Below, piece after piece: positions 1-31,000 of a DNA stretch of 64,000 nucleotides. How positions within the stretch are numbered: the stretch's first letter is position 1; each line of letters opens with the position of its first letter. The notes under the pieces were generated by a model that saw nothing but the letters and a program-made list of their open reading frames with translations, did not search any database and was not told where the DNA came from. Made by a program: the position numbers and the translations under genes. Origin of the DNA: Caprimulgus europaeus (taxonomy: Eukaryota; Chordata; Aves; Caprimulgiformes; Caprimulgidae); the NCBI GenBank assembly GCA_907165065.1, contig OU015540.1, positions 682,001 to 746,000 on the forward strand, given 5' to 3'.

Positions 1-381
1 CAAGTCCAACCATGAACCCAACACTGCCAACTCCACCACTAACCCACATCCCTCAGCACCACATCTACACAACTCTTCAATCCCTCCAGGGATGGGGACT
101 CCACCACTGCCCTGGGCAACCCCTTCCAATGCCTCAGAACCCTTTCAGCAAAGAAATTCTTCCTCACATCCCATCTCAACTGCCCTGGGCACAAATGGAG
201 CCCATTTCCTCTTGTCCTATTCCAGTTCCCTCAGCCGGGAACTCAGCACACTTGTGCTCCAGACCCTTCCCAGCTCCGTTCCCTTCTCTGGACACGCTCC
301 AGCACCTCCAGGTCCTTCTTGGAGTCAGGGGCCCAACACTGAACCCAGCACTTGAGCTGCGGCCTCACCAGTGCCCAGTGC
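1..381 (-). repeat. CR1 LINE fragment
   Basis: The plus strand carries the reverse complement of a CR1 non-LTR retrotransposon 3' part. It has the string about small-plot 'ctccaccactgccctgggcaa' (shown to 20 bases or fewer here: ctccaccactgccctgggca) followed by the remnant of the ORF2 C-terminus. About 95 bases (roughly 90-190) are nearly identical to the copy at 21,170-21,600. Relative to that copy, this one has lost about 120 bases in the middle, around position 225-240. It is cut by the left window edge and ends near 381, where unique AT-rich sequence starts. It is a dead 5'-truncated copy. Confidence 0.85.
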
Positions 382-3278
382 AGGGACTTTATAAGACTTA
401 TTAATGAATTACCAACATTTTATGATTAGCTCTAAAAGTAATGGCAACTTAAAAGAAAGTTTTTATTTTCTATTACTTCTGATATCTGAATTTTTACATT
501 TTCCAGTTTCACTTGGTGATCATAAGAACAACAAGCTTAACCACTTCTTAAAAATTAAATTCAGATTCTAAAATAGTGAAACTTTGGAAATCCCATTCTG
601 CACATGTTTGTGTTTTCTGCTGCTGAGGAAGAGGGGAGAGGATCAGGAGAGCTTGATGCATGCCCTTGGTGTGCTCCTTCACATCCTCCTGGGTTCCAGC
701 TCAGTGACTGGAGTCCCACCACCTCTCCCTCAACACGTGTAGGATGCTCAAAAATGTGTAAATTAGAATTAGATTAGATTATTAGATTATTAGATTTAGA
801 AACCATGCAAAAGTGTCACCATTGCTTCTTCATCAGTGCTTCACAACCCACCTGGGCACAGCTTTGGATCCTGACAGTGACCAGAAACTGATGTGCAGGG
901 AAAAGCCTCACCCCACATCGCAGAGTCAGAACCACGCACCCGACACCCTCCCCTCCCGCCTCAGTGTGAGCCTGCGAGCAAACTTGTCTTGCCAAAGGCC
1001 TCCAAACGGTTCTGCAGCGGTGAAGCAGCGCTGCTCCCCGCGAAGGACACAGGAGAGCAACCTGCTTAAAACACTCAGAAAGCTGAGAACAAAAACCTGG
1101 GCCTCTGCTCCCTGTTCCCACGCTCTCACCAGCAGACACCACTGTCACCAGCACTACCAGTAAGCCTGGCCACGGGGGAACACAGAGAGCTGCTCAAACA
1201 CAAAGATCCTCCCGAGACATCAGACGCTTTCTGTACAGCAGAACAACCGCCTGGAGCCCGCTCCGTGTGCTGGAACAGCAGCACCCATGAGGAGCTCCTG
1301 CAAGGAGACGGCTGCAGAGAGCAGGGGAAGGCAGAGCTGCTCTCCAGGGCACTTTGGGTGGCAGCACCCCGGCTGCCCACACCCCAGAGCTGTAATGGGG
1401 GGAGAAGGCAGCAGCGGGGTCGGGGCTGCGGCGCTGGCAGGAGTCTGCACCTCCAGCATCTCACACCTTGAGCCCAGCTGGGTGCCGGCACCCAGACACT
1501 TCCCCCTGCGAAATGCAATAGCAATGGGTACAGAACTGCATCAGAAATCCTCATCCCCTGGTGAGGAGGAGGGGAGGGATGGGAGAGGCACGAGCAGCGA
1601 GATTCACCCGTCTCACATCACAGGTAAATGGGAACAGCGTGTTCTCTGGCAGGACACGGCCAGTTTACCATTCCAGTTACTGCTGGTTTATAGAGGGCGT
1701 CTGACAACTCATAAAAGCGGGAAGTGTCTCAGGTACTTGACTCCAGCTCTGCCCCAGCTCGGCGCTCTCCCCCAGCTGGGCTGATTGCAGATAAGCCGGG
1801 GTGCAAAGGGGTTTTTCCTTGCTGCAGCTGCAGTGCAGCCGCTGGCAGATTCAGCTGAGCTGCACGGGACCGGGCTCAGAGCTCCCCAGGGGAAACCTTC
1901 ACAGCCGCAGCCAAACGAGACACCTGAGAAGTCCCAACTCAGTACAGAAGCAAATTTCCAGTTCATCTGGGGATTTTTAAATAGACTTTTCATACCCTCA
2001 AACAAAAGACTAAACACCTGGAAACCTTGTCAAGAAAAACAATACAGTGCAGAAAATACATTTTACTTCCCTGCTCCGAATTTTTTTAGGTGCCAAAATT
2101 CACAAAACACAAAAACTGTTTCTAGCACACTTCTGCTCTCCTCACCTCCCCAGACTGCAGTTCTGGCAGGAAAACATCACCAAAGGCCAGCTGAGAACAG
2201 CAGAGGAATCCAATTCCACTCAAACACACACCACTGGTGGAACAGAAGCCTGTATCGGCATGTGACACGTGTGCTGGTGTGACAGAGCAGACACGGGACT
2301 GCCCAGGGGAGAGGCAGCCTTGGCAGGGAAGCACACAGCCACCAGGGGAGAGTGGATCAGGCCAACAAGTCCCAAAAGCAGGACAAAAAAAGAGAGAGCT
2401 GCCCAAAAGACAGAGGCTGCCAGTGACAAAAGCCAGCCAGAAAGCAAAGGCAACAGGAAGATTTGTAGATCAGGCTAAATGCTGATGGGAGCAGCCTCAA
2501 CCAAGCTAAGGAAAGAGGCAAAGACACGGACACTTGGAAACTAATTATTCCATGAAGGCATCTGGTGGTGAAGAGAAGGAGAAACCTGCAGAAGCAGACT
2601 CAGATAAGGGGAAGAAAGATGTTTTTCACCTCCAGAACAGAAGAGTTTGCATGTGAGGTTTTGCCCAGCACCGTCTCACACAGCTGCGGTTTGGGACCTT
2701 TCTGTACTCTGTGCAGTTTTCTCCTAAGGAAAAAAAGCTGTGGGAGTGCTGGAAGCACACTGGGGCTAGGTGAGCTCTTTTACAGAGATATATACATCAG
2801 GCTTTAATAAATTCTACAAGAAAACACCACCTTCACTAAATTTCTTATAAACTTTGCAGCTTTCACTAGAACACGTTAATTGTACAAGGAACAGCCTACA
2901 AAACTGGTTTTATCTCAGGGCTGAGCTTGATCATGCTTCACCTACTCAGTGATGAGGCTGCCTCCTGGACTGTGAATAATGACAGACCTGAGCCAGGACG
3001 ATGCCTCCAGGTAGAAGAGCTTCCAATCAGGTGATCTTTGCTGCACCTACCCCATAATTTTAGATTCAGAATTGATGGAACTTGCTGAAAAAGACAAGTC
3101 ATCTCACCGCCACGGAGCACGAACTCTCCAGCAGCCAGCAGAACATTTCCAGTCAGGAGCCAGCACTGCTCAGCCTACTCAAGGTTATCCAGGTAGCTTT
3201 TGGTAAATCTGGCTGTGGGACATCTTTCCTCATTTCTAAAGATGGAAAAATGGAACAAACTTTTCCTAGACAAAGACA
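382..3278. other. Intergenic stretch, no gene recognised
   Basis: No open frame here has recognisable protein similarity or a plausible splice structure. Short open frames on both strands look random. A short AT-rich run of agatt/attag units sits at about 761-800. In human the neighbours on this side of COG7 are the SCNN1G/SCNN1B sodium-channel genes, but I see no exon of either here. Confidence 0.6.
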
Positions 3279-3284
3279 TTTATT
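3279..3284 (-). terminator. COG7 polyadenylation signal
   Basis: Plus-strand tttatt reads AATAAA on the minus strand, about 130 bases after the COG7 stop codon. It is the first canonical signal downstream and would give a short 3' UTR. Confidence 0.6.
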
Positions 3285-3414
3285 AAAAGTTATTCAGAAA
3301 TAAATTCCCCTCATCCCCTGAGTCATCTTCTCTGTCCTTGCAAAGTTCACAGGGAAATAAACCCACCCCAAGGAGCCCAGCCCATGAGGAGTGCCCAGCA
3401 GCAGGGAGTGGCCG

Positions 3415-20967
<17,553 letters not shown>

Positions 20968-21166
20968 CGCCGCCGCCTCGGCCCCGGGGGCAGCCGGGGG
21001 AAAACCAGGGGAGGCCGGGGCCTCGGAGCCGGCGCTCGAAGCGCAGCGGAGCAGGAAGCGCGGTCCCAGGCCCCCGCCGGCCACCGTACCCGGTGCGCGG
21101 GGCCTTCCCGGTGCCGTGGGCGGGGCCCGGCCGCTCGGCACCGCCTCAAAGGGCTCCTTTGCCCGT

Positions 21167-21600
21167 CCTTTAAATCCCTCCGGGGATGGGGACTCCACCA
21201 CTGCCCTGGGCAACCCCTTCCAATGCCTCAGAACCCTTTCAGCAAAGAAATTCTTCCTCACATCCCATCTCAACTGCCCTGGCCACAACTGGAGCCCATT
21301 TCCTCTTGTCCTGTCCCTTGCTCCTTGGTTGAACAGACCCACCCCCACCTCTCTGCACCCTCCTTGCAGGGACTTGGACAGAGCCAGGAGGTCTCCCCTC
21401 AGCCTCCTTTGCTCCAGGCTCAGCACCCCCAGTTCCCTCAGCCTGAACTCAGCACACTTGTGCTCCAGACCCTTCCCCAGCTCCGTTCCCTTCTCTGGAC
21501 ACGCTCCAGCAGCTCCAGGTCCTTCTGGGAGTGAGGGGCCCAACACTGAACCCAGCACTCGAGCTGCAGCCTCACCAGTGCCCGGTGCAGGGGGACAATC
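21167..21600 (-). repeat. CR1 LINE fragment upstream of COG7
   Basis: The minus-strand translation shows the CR1 ORF2 C-terminal region (RTRGNGLQL..., [33 protein letters not shown]). The usual 3' tail next to the COG7 side is missing, and the element starts directly at 'tttaaatccctccggggatg'. It lies between the COG7 promoter and the GGA2 3' end. It is close in sequence to the copy at 1-381. Confidence 0.88.
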
Positions 21601-22091
21601 ACTGCCCTGGTCCTGCTGGCCGCACTAGCTCTGGTCCAAGCCCTGTTCTTGCCCACACACCAGCACACAAACCCCAGTGAACACAGGGTGGGTAGGTCCC
21701 ATCCTTCCGAGCAGCCTGTCACAGGGGCTCATTGTTGGTATAGGTTTGCCTTTTTTTTTTTTAATTCAAAAAGAAAAGGGAATGGGAGAGAGGGACAATC
21801 GGCCCAGAAAGCAGCAGGAAAAGCTTGTATGGAAGAAGCACTAAGGGCCCCGGGCTGCAGGGCCCCACAGCAGGGTCCTGTAAAGTAGGGTAAGGTACAG
21901 AAAATGGCTGTGGCAGAAGCAGCCAGTTCACACTCCTCCCAGCAGACACCTGCACAGAAACCAAAGGAAGAAGGAGATGGTGGATCCCGAGGAAAGGAGC
22001 CATTGCGGGGTCGAGGCCGGCATCGCTGGCACACCCAGTCCCTCCCCACCCACCGCTAAGGCAATACGGCAATGTCCAAGCCTGCTGAACT
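21601..22091. other. GGA2 3' UTR and short GGA2-COG7 spacer
   Basis: Downstream of the GGA2 stop (minus strand) there is non-coding sequence with a 22-base T-rich run at about 21,751-21,772, which is an A-run on the transcribed strand. I see no further gene here. Confidence 0.5.
21770..21775 (-). terminator. Possible GGA2 polyadenylation signal
   Basis: Plus-strand tttaat reads ATTAAA on the minus strand, about 320 bases after the GGA2 stop. It abuts a genomic A-run, so it may be chance. I found no AATAAA between the stop codon and the CR1. Confidence 0.3.
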
Positions 22092-25000
22092 TCAGCTCCT
22101 GCCCCAGAGCTCTGCTTCTGGGAAGCCAGTCACCTCTCCCACCTCTCTGAAGGGCTGCACACCTTGTGTGAACACGAGTTTGTACCTCAGTCGGATGGGA
22201 TCCTACGAGAGAAAGGAACAGAGAGAGGGGCACGTCACCATTGCTGATTCCTGGCCCCTCTTCAGCCTCACCCCTCGCAGCCTTGCTGCAGTGAATCACT
22301 CTCTAAAAGGGGAGAGGAACACTTCATCCATGGGGAAGGTCCACACAGAACAAGACCTGGATCTTCATAAGAGATATAAGGAGTGACTGGGAGTGACTGG
22401 GAGACCTGTGCAAGCCACCCAAGGGCACGCTTGGCAATCCAGGCCTGGCCAACTGTCTCAGTGACAGAGGATTCCTCACACCAGTCGTTGGTCTTGTAAT
22501 TACTCATCAACTCAGCAGAACTGCCACCCATTGCTTGTGACATGCCAAGTGCCCCACCAGCAGACTTGGTCACCACACGTACCTGGTGTGGGTTGGCGAG
22601 CAGCAGGACCTGGGATACCACCGTGGGGGGGAGAAGGGGGCTGAAGGCAGGCAGCTCCGAACCAGATGCTGGCTGTAACTTTATTTTCATGGTCTGAAAG
22701 AGAAAACAAAAGAAATGCTTTTTGGTCCACACTGAAAAAGGGCTGGGAGTATTACCAAGCCACAGAGCTGGTTACAGACACCTCAGCCAGCTTTCACCAT
22801 GGAATGAAAGGCATGCCTTTTCACAGCTACACCCAAAGGCAGGTCTTCCTCAATAGCCAGTTCTGTGCTGCACACACAGAGGCAGAACGAGTGCCTCACC
22901 CAGGAGGCTAGAGCAGTGCATCTGGAACCCCATCTAGTTGTCTCAAGGCCAGGGATACACTCTGTGCAACAGGCACCAGGGCCACAGGCACCACCACACA
23001 ACAGGTTCATCGTTCAGAGACAGTGAGCCATGCAATTGCTGATGAGCACGGCAAATCCTACGCAAGAAATGGCAAACCTCTCCTGAGGACATTCTGAGTA
23101 GTCCCACTCCCTGCTGCTCGTCATTAAGCTTCTCACCTTTGGGACTGCAGCCTGGAACGCTATGTCCTTAATTGCTTGAGCTGATGTGCTCAGCATGGAC
23201 AGAACCATCACCAGCACGTCGGGTCGGCCAGGAGCCGGGTCTCTGGAGAAGTGGAGCATGGCCTTGAAACCATTCCTGTCGTACACAGTGAGGGGACAGA
23301 TGCTGCCTGCCGGAGACAGGGGGGAATCAGAAAGCAAGCATGGATCCCCTTCCCTTCTGAGGGCAGAGCAGCGAAGATGGGATAAGGAGCAGCAAGAAGG
23401 AAACACACATACAAACTTTTACTTCCTCCAGCAAACACAGACAGAGCAGTGAACAGCACCTGCCTGGGATTTGCATTTTGCCCCTAAGGCAGAGAAAGGA
23501 ATTTGAACTTCTAAATTAGAGATATAGCAGCTTGGATTTCAACAGTCAGCTAGAGATGTCAGGTATGAATCCAATACGGATATGATGGGAAAAATAAAAT
23601 GTAACTCTTCAGCACAAACAAGACTGAGCCTCTTATCACCACTGCCTGATAAATCCACACCCAACCATCACCATCCAGCCCTTCCAAAACCTGGTCAGTC
23701 CTTCACTTGAGAGACTGAAGGCGGGAGACAACCAGTCAGAGTGTCCTTGCACCTGTCCTCTTCCACAAGCAGTGACAGCCAAGGCTCTGCAGCCCTTGTA
23801 ACAGGGCACAGGGGTGCCACATACCCGGGGTAACACTCCAGGAAGTGGGTGCAGAGCTGGGCCATACAGCATTGGATTGAAAAGCAGAGGTGGAAAGAAC
23901 AGCTCTGCTGGAGGAAGCCTGACATCTCCCACCCACAGATCCCTTTTAAGCCTCTGGAGAAGAACTGCTTGAAGCTTGATTAAAGGTGCTGAGGGCAAAC
24001 AGTTTAGAAGCACATCACAGAAGTTACCCAGGGCAGGATACTCCTGACTACTGAGCAGGGAGGACGAGGATGTTTTCAAGGTACAATCCCTAGCACGTGC
24101 TCAAATTCTCAGATACATCATAGAATAGTCATTACTTTTCTCCATCTGACCTGCACAGCATGAAGCTACTTTGGCCTGCTCCCCTGCAAAAATCACAGAA
24201 CAGCTCTAGTAAGCCTCTAGTAAGCAGAGCTGGGGCACAGAAATCATGGCACTTACTCGGTGTAATTGAAATTAAAGGAACAAAAAGGTTTTCTAGAGAA
24301 GCATCAAGGGAAGCTGGATGCAAAGAGGCAGCAGGCTTCAGCTCGTAGCCTAGGCTGGAGAATGAAGTATCTGCCATTGAACTATTTGGAAGATCTGCAA
24401 AGGGCAATTTCACTGGTGATAAATCCCTGGAAAGAAAAGCATGTAGAAAGCTTGTATTAACTGGGGAGACTACCTGGAATACACCACCTTCTGCTGTGTC
24501 CATCTTGTGTTCCCAATCCCTCGCCACTTTTAGGTATAAAGAACAAGCTTACACTCTCTAAGTTCTTAAGAAATTTTAAAACTGTCTCTATTTTATAAGG
24601 AAGAAGCTGCTGCTTCAGCATTCATTAAGGCAGACTTTGATTTCTGTTCCTAATATGAAAGAGTTCAGGGCTTTGGAAGTCGACTCTCCCCATGCACAGA
24701 CCCTCTGGAGCTCTGGTCAGAGAGATCAGAGTAACTTCCAGCTGAAAGACAAGGCAAAACGCTGGGAATCTCTGGTAGAATTTCTTGGCCTGCAATATGG
24801 CAGACTGAATAAGCACACTGTAATGGTCACCTGCTCTGAAGATCTGTGGATGGTTAATTTGGTTCCCAAACTGTGAGGCTTCCACCGAATGCCTGGAAAC
24901 TACTTTGTCACAGCCTGGAGAGAACTGGGGAAAGTATTTTTTGAGTCACAGGTTATTATAAAAAGACCTGACTGTATGGTTTTTGTTCCTTTAGCTCAAG

Positions 25001-28000
25001 ATCATCTTGCCACTAAGCCACTTTGTCTCCCCAAGCTTCTGGCCCCTGGAAGGTCCTAGTGTGCAATTACACAAAGTGCAATTAACGGGTGCAGAGCTGC
25101 TACGCAGGAGCTAACACGGACGGACCCTTGCCACCACTGCCCAGCTGTAGCTGAAAGGTCTTCCTAAGCCTCACTGCTATAGAACAGTACTCCTCATCTC
25201 CAAAGCCAGACTGTAACGGGTACAATTTGCTTACAAGGATGTTATCTTGGTCCTGGATGGTGGAGAGAGCTGATCAACCAGGTCCTGAAATTCATTCTTC
25301 TCTGAACAACCATCTTCCCACCTCTCCTGCAGTCCCAGTGTTTGAACAGCAGTTGTGATTTCACTATATCCATTGGGTGCAGCAGTCTGAAAAATAAAGC
25401 ACTTCTCATTCATGCTATAGAACATCCACAAAAATCAGTCCTGTTCCACTGAAATGAACCTCATTTTTAAGAGCAGTACTTAAAGTAGAAATAAATGTGA
25501 GTAATCTGGTTGAAAACTGCAACTGGGAAATTCATTGCAGAGCAGGAAGATTACAGTTTCCTTTCAGAACAAAAGACTGCCAGACAAAGCTAGATCAAGA
25601 ATCAGGTCTGATTTTTGTCTTTGGTACTTTATGGACTAAAGTATCTGAGGATCACTCACCTCTGGTAAGCCGAAATCGGGCGGTGGTCTCTGTTCAACAG
25701 GAGAGTTGCTGAGACCTAAAAATGATGCCAAAATGCCACAGATCAATGAGAGAAAACAAGGGTTTTCCATCAGTTCTTCCTTTGTTATCTAACAGTAGTT
25801 TGACTACAGTCTCACACCATTAAGAAACTACATTCTTGGAAACTTATGGCACTGGCAGGAAGGGTCTGCTTCCTTTTAGGGCCAACATTAAAGTCAAAGT
25901 TCTCCTCTATTAAATGCCACGAACCCCAGTAACAAAGATAACACTGTACTGAATTGCACATACAAACCTAATGACTGCAACTCCTCGTCCAGCAGACAGG
26001 TGGAGGCTGTGCTGCCGTGCCGGGAGGCGGTGGTGATGTCTGCACACTGGTCTGTAGGAGACTGGGACGTCGCCTCCAGCTCAGAGAAGTCAATCAGTGT
26101 GTAGCTCTTCATGCGTCTTGGGGCTGTCCAGCATGCTTTGGAAACAGCAGAAAGAGTTGAAGAGAAACCTCCTGAAAGGAACAGTGGATGTGTGGGTACA
26201 GGCACACTCCAAGAGATTTAAAGGTGAAGCACTTCAGGAATATTTTCTATCAACCATATGTAAAAGACAATGATGGTTACATAAGAGTTTCCCTGGGTTA
26301 TAGGAGTTTCTCCACATTTATTCTCTGAGAAGCACTTCCCTTCCAAACTCCACTCAGAGGTGACATGCAGGAGCAGAGCTGTTGTGGAATGCTCCAGATG
26401 CTCTTTACCTGGTGCATCAGCAGAGCTGGTGGCTGAACCTCCTCCACCACCATTTTCATGGCTGGCTACAACCTGCCTGTACTGTCCGAGCGCCTGTGTG
26501 AGCTTGTCGTTGGCTTGCAGTATCTCAGCTGGAAAACAAGAGCAGAAGCAAAACAGTCATGTCCTAGCATGAGGGTCAGTTCCATGGCACTCCCCAGACT
26601 GCTCCTGACTGTGCAGCTGAGGACTTGCCCAGAGCAAAGTCTAGCAGGGCAATCTGCCTCAAGCTCCTGACCAGTTTTTCACTCCATTTTCTGAAGTGCA
26701 GCATTTTGCACATACACCTGCTGATTTCAGGCCTTTTTCTCATTTATCAAGATCACTTTGAAATCTAATCCTGTCTCTGAAGTGCCTACAGTTCCTGCCA
26801 TCTCTTATGTACTCTGTTGTTCCCTGAAACTTCTCTGAGTGTACTTGAGTCTATAATCCAGCTGAAGAGCCCTGGCATTCATGGGTATGAATGAAATGTT
26901 CAAGGCACAGCTGAGCTCTTCTGTTTGCTGTTTAAGATGTCTATTCAGCTAGGCATCACTTCAGTCAGGTCTTCAAGGCACAGGGACATGACTGTGAAAT
27001 GCAGTCCTCTGGGAAGGGCTAAATTTCACAACTGTGGAATTCAAACATGCTGCTCATGTGACCCTCCTCAATATATTACTTAAAAAAATATTCTTCCTTC
27101 TGTGTTGACAGACAGGGAGAACTTCCACCTCTGTGGAGAAAAGACCTCAAAAGCCTTCAGTTCCCTGAACACCAGAACTCCACAAACTCTGAAAACCACC
27201 TTGGCTGGAAGAAACTGGATTCACTTTGGGCTTCGAGTGAAAATTTATCACTTCCTTGGAAAGGAGTGGGAGGAGATTTATGCCACGTCCCATAGGAATG
27301 GTTTAAAGGTGCATGTGGAAAGCTTTGCCAGCAGGGTAGCAAGTGGTGAAACGTTCCCCCTCTCAGAGGAAGGGCATACCCCACTGGTCAAAGCAAAGGT
27401 AGACAAAGTAAACTGCAAGGAAATGCAAGGACACTGCTGGCTCTTACCTAGAGCCTCATCGTCATCAGTTGTCTCACTGGCAAGGCGAAACAGCAGCGGC
27501 CTGAGCTTCTCACAGCGCTGGAACAGCGTCTGTGGAAGGAAACATTTCACATCATTGCTCAGGAGATCTCAGACACTCACACTTCTCTGTCCCCATGACC
27601 ACCTACAAGTGATGCTACCTCTAGAACAGGAGATGCACCCTCTGCCCAGGTCCAGACGAAGGGTATCACTGCTGTGTGCTGCTGCATTCTTAAAAACCCA
27701 CAGTGAGCTGGATGCACAGCCACTGGCACCAGGAGGCTTTGCTGGTACCTCCTCAGCAATCACACCCTCTCTACACATACAGATGTAAGACAGACCAGTG
27801 TAAAATTACTCAATTTAAAAGAGAAAGTATCCAGGCATGAACAGATTGATCACAGTACTCAGAGGGAAGTATTACGACCGTCAGTTGCAACTGCCACCAG
27901 ACAACGCAGAGCCACTTACAGCTCCTGGCTCAGTGTTTCAGGGAGTGAGGAGGCAGGGGGGCAGCTGCTTTTCCAGTCTGAAAGTAGGGTCCCTTCCATC

Positions 28001-31000
28001 TACAGCAGCAGCACTCCCTACAGCAGCTAACTCCAAACTCTGCCATCACACATAGCCACAGGAGAAGTTCTTAACTACAGAAATTCAGTTGTCTGAAGTT
28101 TGGAGTTTTTTTAATTTGAGAGCCTGGTAGGCAACCCAGTGGAGCTTCAAGTGTTTCAAGATCATGGAGCTATTCTGACAGCCCTATTAGTGACAAGACA
28201 CCTTTCTTTAATTCACTTATGAGCAGCAGCAGAGCAGGCACTCTGGGTAGAAAAAGGGGAATCACAGAGACCATAGCACAAGCTGAGGAACCACAACCCT
28301 GAGCTGCTCTGGTCAGTTCTCATCACACCCACCTACCCACGCCTGGGCTCACGGGGATTCCCAGCTGGTGTGCCACGGTTGGAGGAAGAACCATTTCCCC
28401 ATAAGATCCCCCAAGAAGAGCAGCTAAACTGGCCAGAAACTCAAACCAGCAGAGCAGGAGATTGTTCCATTTGAACTCCCACGACACTGACAGGAGGGAC
28501 CGTTGTTTGTCGAACACGTTGGGAACGTTTCCCGCCGTGGCAGTGCTCTTCCCGCAGCAGAAGCCAAGTGCACTGTGCCACCCCTTTGGGTCCTGCTGTC
28601 CTGGGCCCTCCCAGCCATTGCCAGACAAAAGAACCTCTTCTGCAGGAAAAAGAGCATTTACCTGTAGGGTCTCCTGGTCAGATCTGGATAACTCTTGTCT
28701 CCTGTAGTTCTCCAGTAATTCATCCATCCGTTTAACATTCTCAGAAACCTCACTGAGGGTACTCGCTCTTCTGGACACCCTCGCTGACTTTTCTTGTTCC
28801 TTTGATGAAAGATAAAAGTAGATGATGAGTTGGCTGGTGCAGCCAGAGCACGTGCTTTGCTGGCTCACTCTGGATCACACTTTTTGGGAGTTGCTTCCTA
28901 CTAACACTTTACTGCAGGTGGAGGAGGCACAAGAGCCCCCCAACAGCTCCAGTATCAGCCCTCCACCAACCTCCCTGTCAAGGGTGAGGATGGAAACCTC
29001 CTGCCCTCCTCAGCACACCCTGGACACTGTGCTGATGCATAAGGAATTCATTTCACCACAGGCATGAGTAAGTCTTCAAAATTAGAGTTGGGGTTTGGTG
29101 GCTTCTGCCATACAGAACGACAGTCTCAAAACAACTGCAGGGATTCTGTTAAACCAGACCAAATCTCCTCTTTATGCAGAGAATTGGGGTGCCCTTTCAG
29201 ATGGAAAATGAAAACAGACACACCAGATGTGCACACACACAAAGAGGCAGTTCTGTACAGATGTGGCTTTTTTCCACCTGGGAACTGAGTTTCTTTTTGG
29301 AACCTTTCCACCACTAGTGCAGCACTATGCCAGGATCCCACTGACGTGGAAGTGTCCTGCTAGACAGGCTCCTGGGTATAAATACACCCTGTTCCTGGCA
29401 AAAGCATATTTTATGGAAACAAACCAATCCTGCACTGTAGCTTCAGGATAACAAATCCTGAAAATTGTCCCTCTTCTGGGGCAGCTCAAACAGTTCAGCT
29501 GAGACTGATGTGGCAGCACGGCTCCCATTACCACCTCTTGCTATGCCCTTTCACACCAGCAAGGTGGCAGGCACTGCAGGGGTCAGGTATAGAGGGCCCA
29601 CTGCCAAAAACTGCATGGCCAAGTGCCCTTCCACCCTCCCCAGGTGCAAACACAGCTCCTGCCCCAGGGAGCTCCCCACCTCTTTGATCATGCTCTTGAT
29701 CAGACGGTTGGCAGCCTGCAGGTCTTCGGCGTGGTTGCTCTTCAGAAGCCGTGCTAAGAGCTGTGGAGGGGGGAGCATTGCACAGCAGTGAGCAGCAGTT
29801 TCTAGACACTGTACTGCAGACACACATCACACCAGAGCAGATACTGAGACACTCTCAGTGTCATAACAGTTTCTATAATCCTGGAAGTACATGGGCTCTT
29901 GTCCCATAATCTAACCCAGATTTTATTGCTGCCTTTTGCAGCTGCCTGCACACACTGTTTGGCTGTTTAGGAAGAGGAACTCTCTAGCTCTGCAGAACTT
30001 CTGTAAGAAACCCTCCCTCAGGAAAGCTCAACAGAAACTGATGTTTTCCTCTAAGAAAAATAATCACTTTTTACTAAGCAAAAAGTTCTGACAACCCATC
30101 AAAGAACTCTCTAGCTGTTGTACAGCAAGAAGTATTCTCATTATTCTGAAGACTGTCTGAAACAGCAAAAGCCCTCAAAAAATGACTGAGCCTGTTTCCT
30201 CATCTGTACGAACCGAAGCAGGGAGTAGGCATGAAAACCTTCAGGCTTACCTTTGATTTCTCTTCATCTCTGTCAAAAATAGAATTCTGAGGTCTTGGAG
30301 AAGGGGGAGGTAAAATTTTGTCTTCTGGCACTTTGGGGTCTTCTTTGACAATCCCTGGAATGGGTAACAACATCTGTTCAGTGATGCCCGAGCTGTTACC
30401 AGCCCAATGCTCAACAGCACGTGGGATTTTCCACCTGGTTCCTTCACCCCTCCCCAGAACTGCACAGAACGAGGTGCAGAAGGAAGGATTTGTCCTGTAC
30501 CTCTTCCCTGCACAACAGCAGCAAGCACTGTGAGAACAGAGGCCACAGAGCCAGCCTGATCTTTGACTCAGTGAGGCTGGTTTTTGGTAAATCTCCTCAA
30601 ACAGTTTCAGGCATCCTTAAGTCCCCAAACAGCCTTGCAAGTGTGGCCTTTGTCCTTGTCTCCTTCCATACAGCATCTTATGAAAAAAGCTGAGTCATAA
30701 AGAGGACAGATATCTGTGGTCTGAAGCCATGTGATTTGAAGGCTAAAAAGGAAACTGAAATAACAGAAACCTTGTTTCTTCAGCATCTGATAAGCATCCC
30801 GGATTTTAACTTCCTGAGGAAACCAGACTGTCCAACTGAATATCACTTCTGTGACTCTTGACTTGACTTTCTCTGAAGACCAGGTTCCATAGTACTGAAA
30901 AGAAAACAAAACAAAAAGTAAATGGAGGCAAAAAAGATTAAAACCAAAGAATTAGGGCCAGATATGCCACGTGGGTCTATCACCAAGTTGTTTGCGTGCA

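Noticed and set aside
27102-27788. 228-codon plus-strand open frame
   Set aside because: It is antisense to GGA2 exon 9 and its introns, and no protein family is recognisable.
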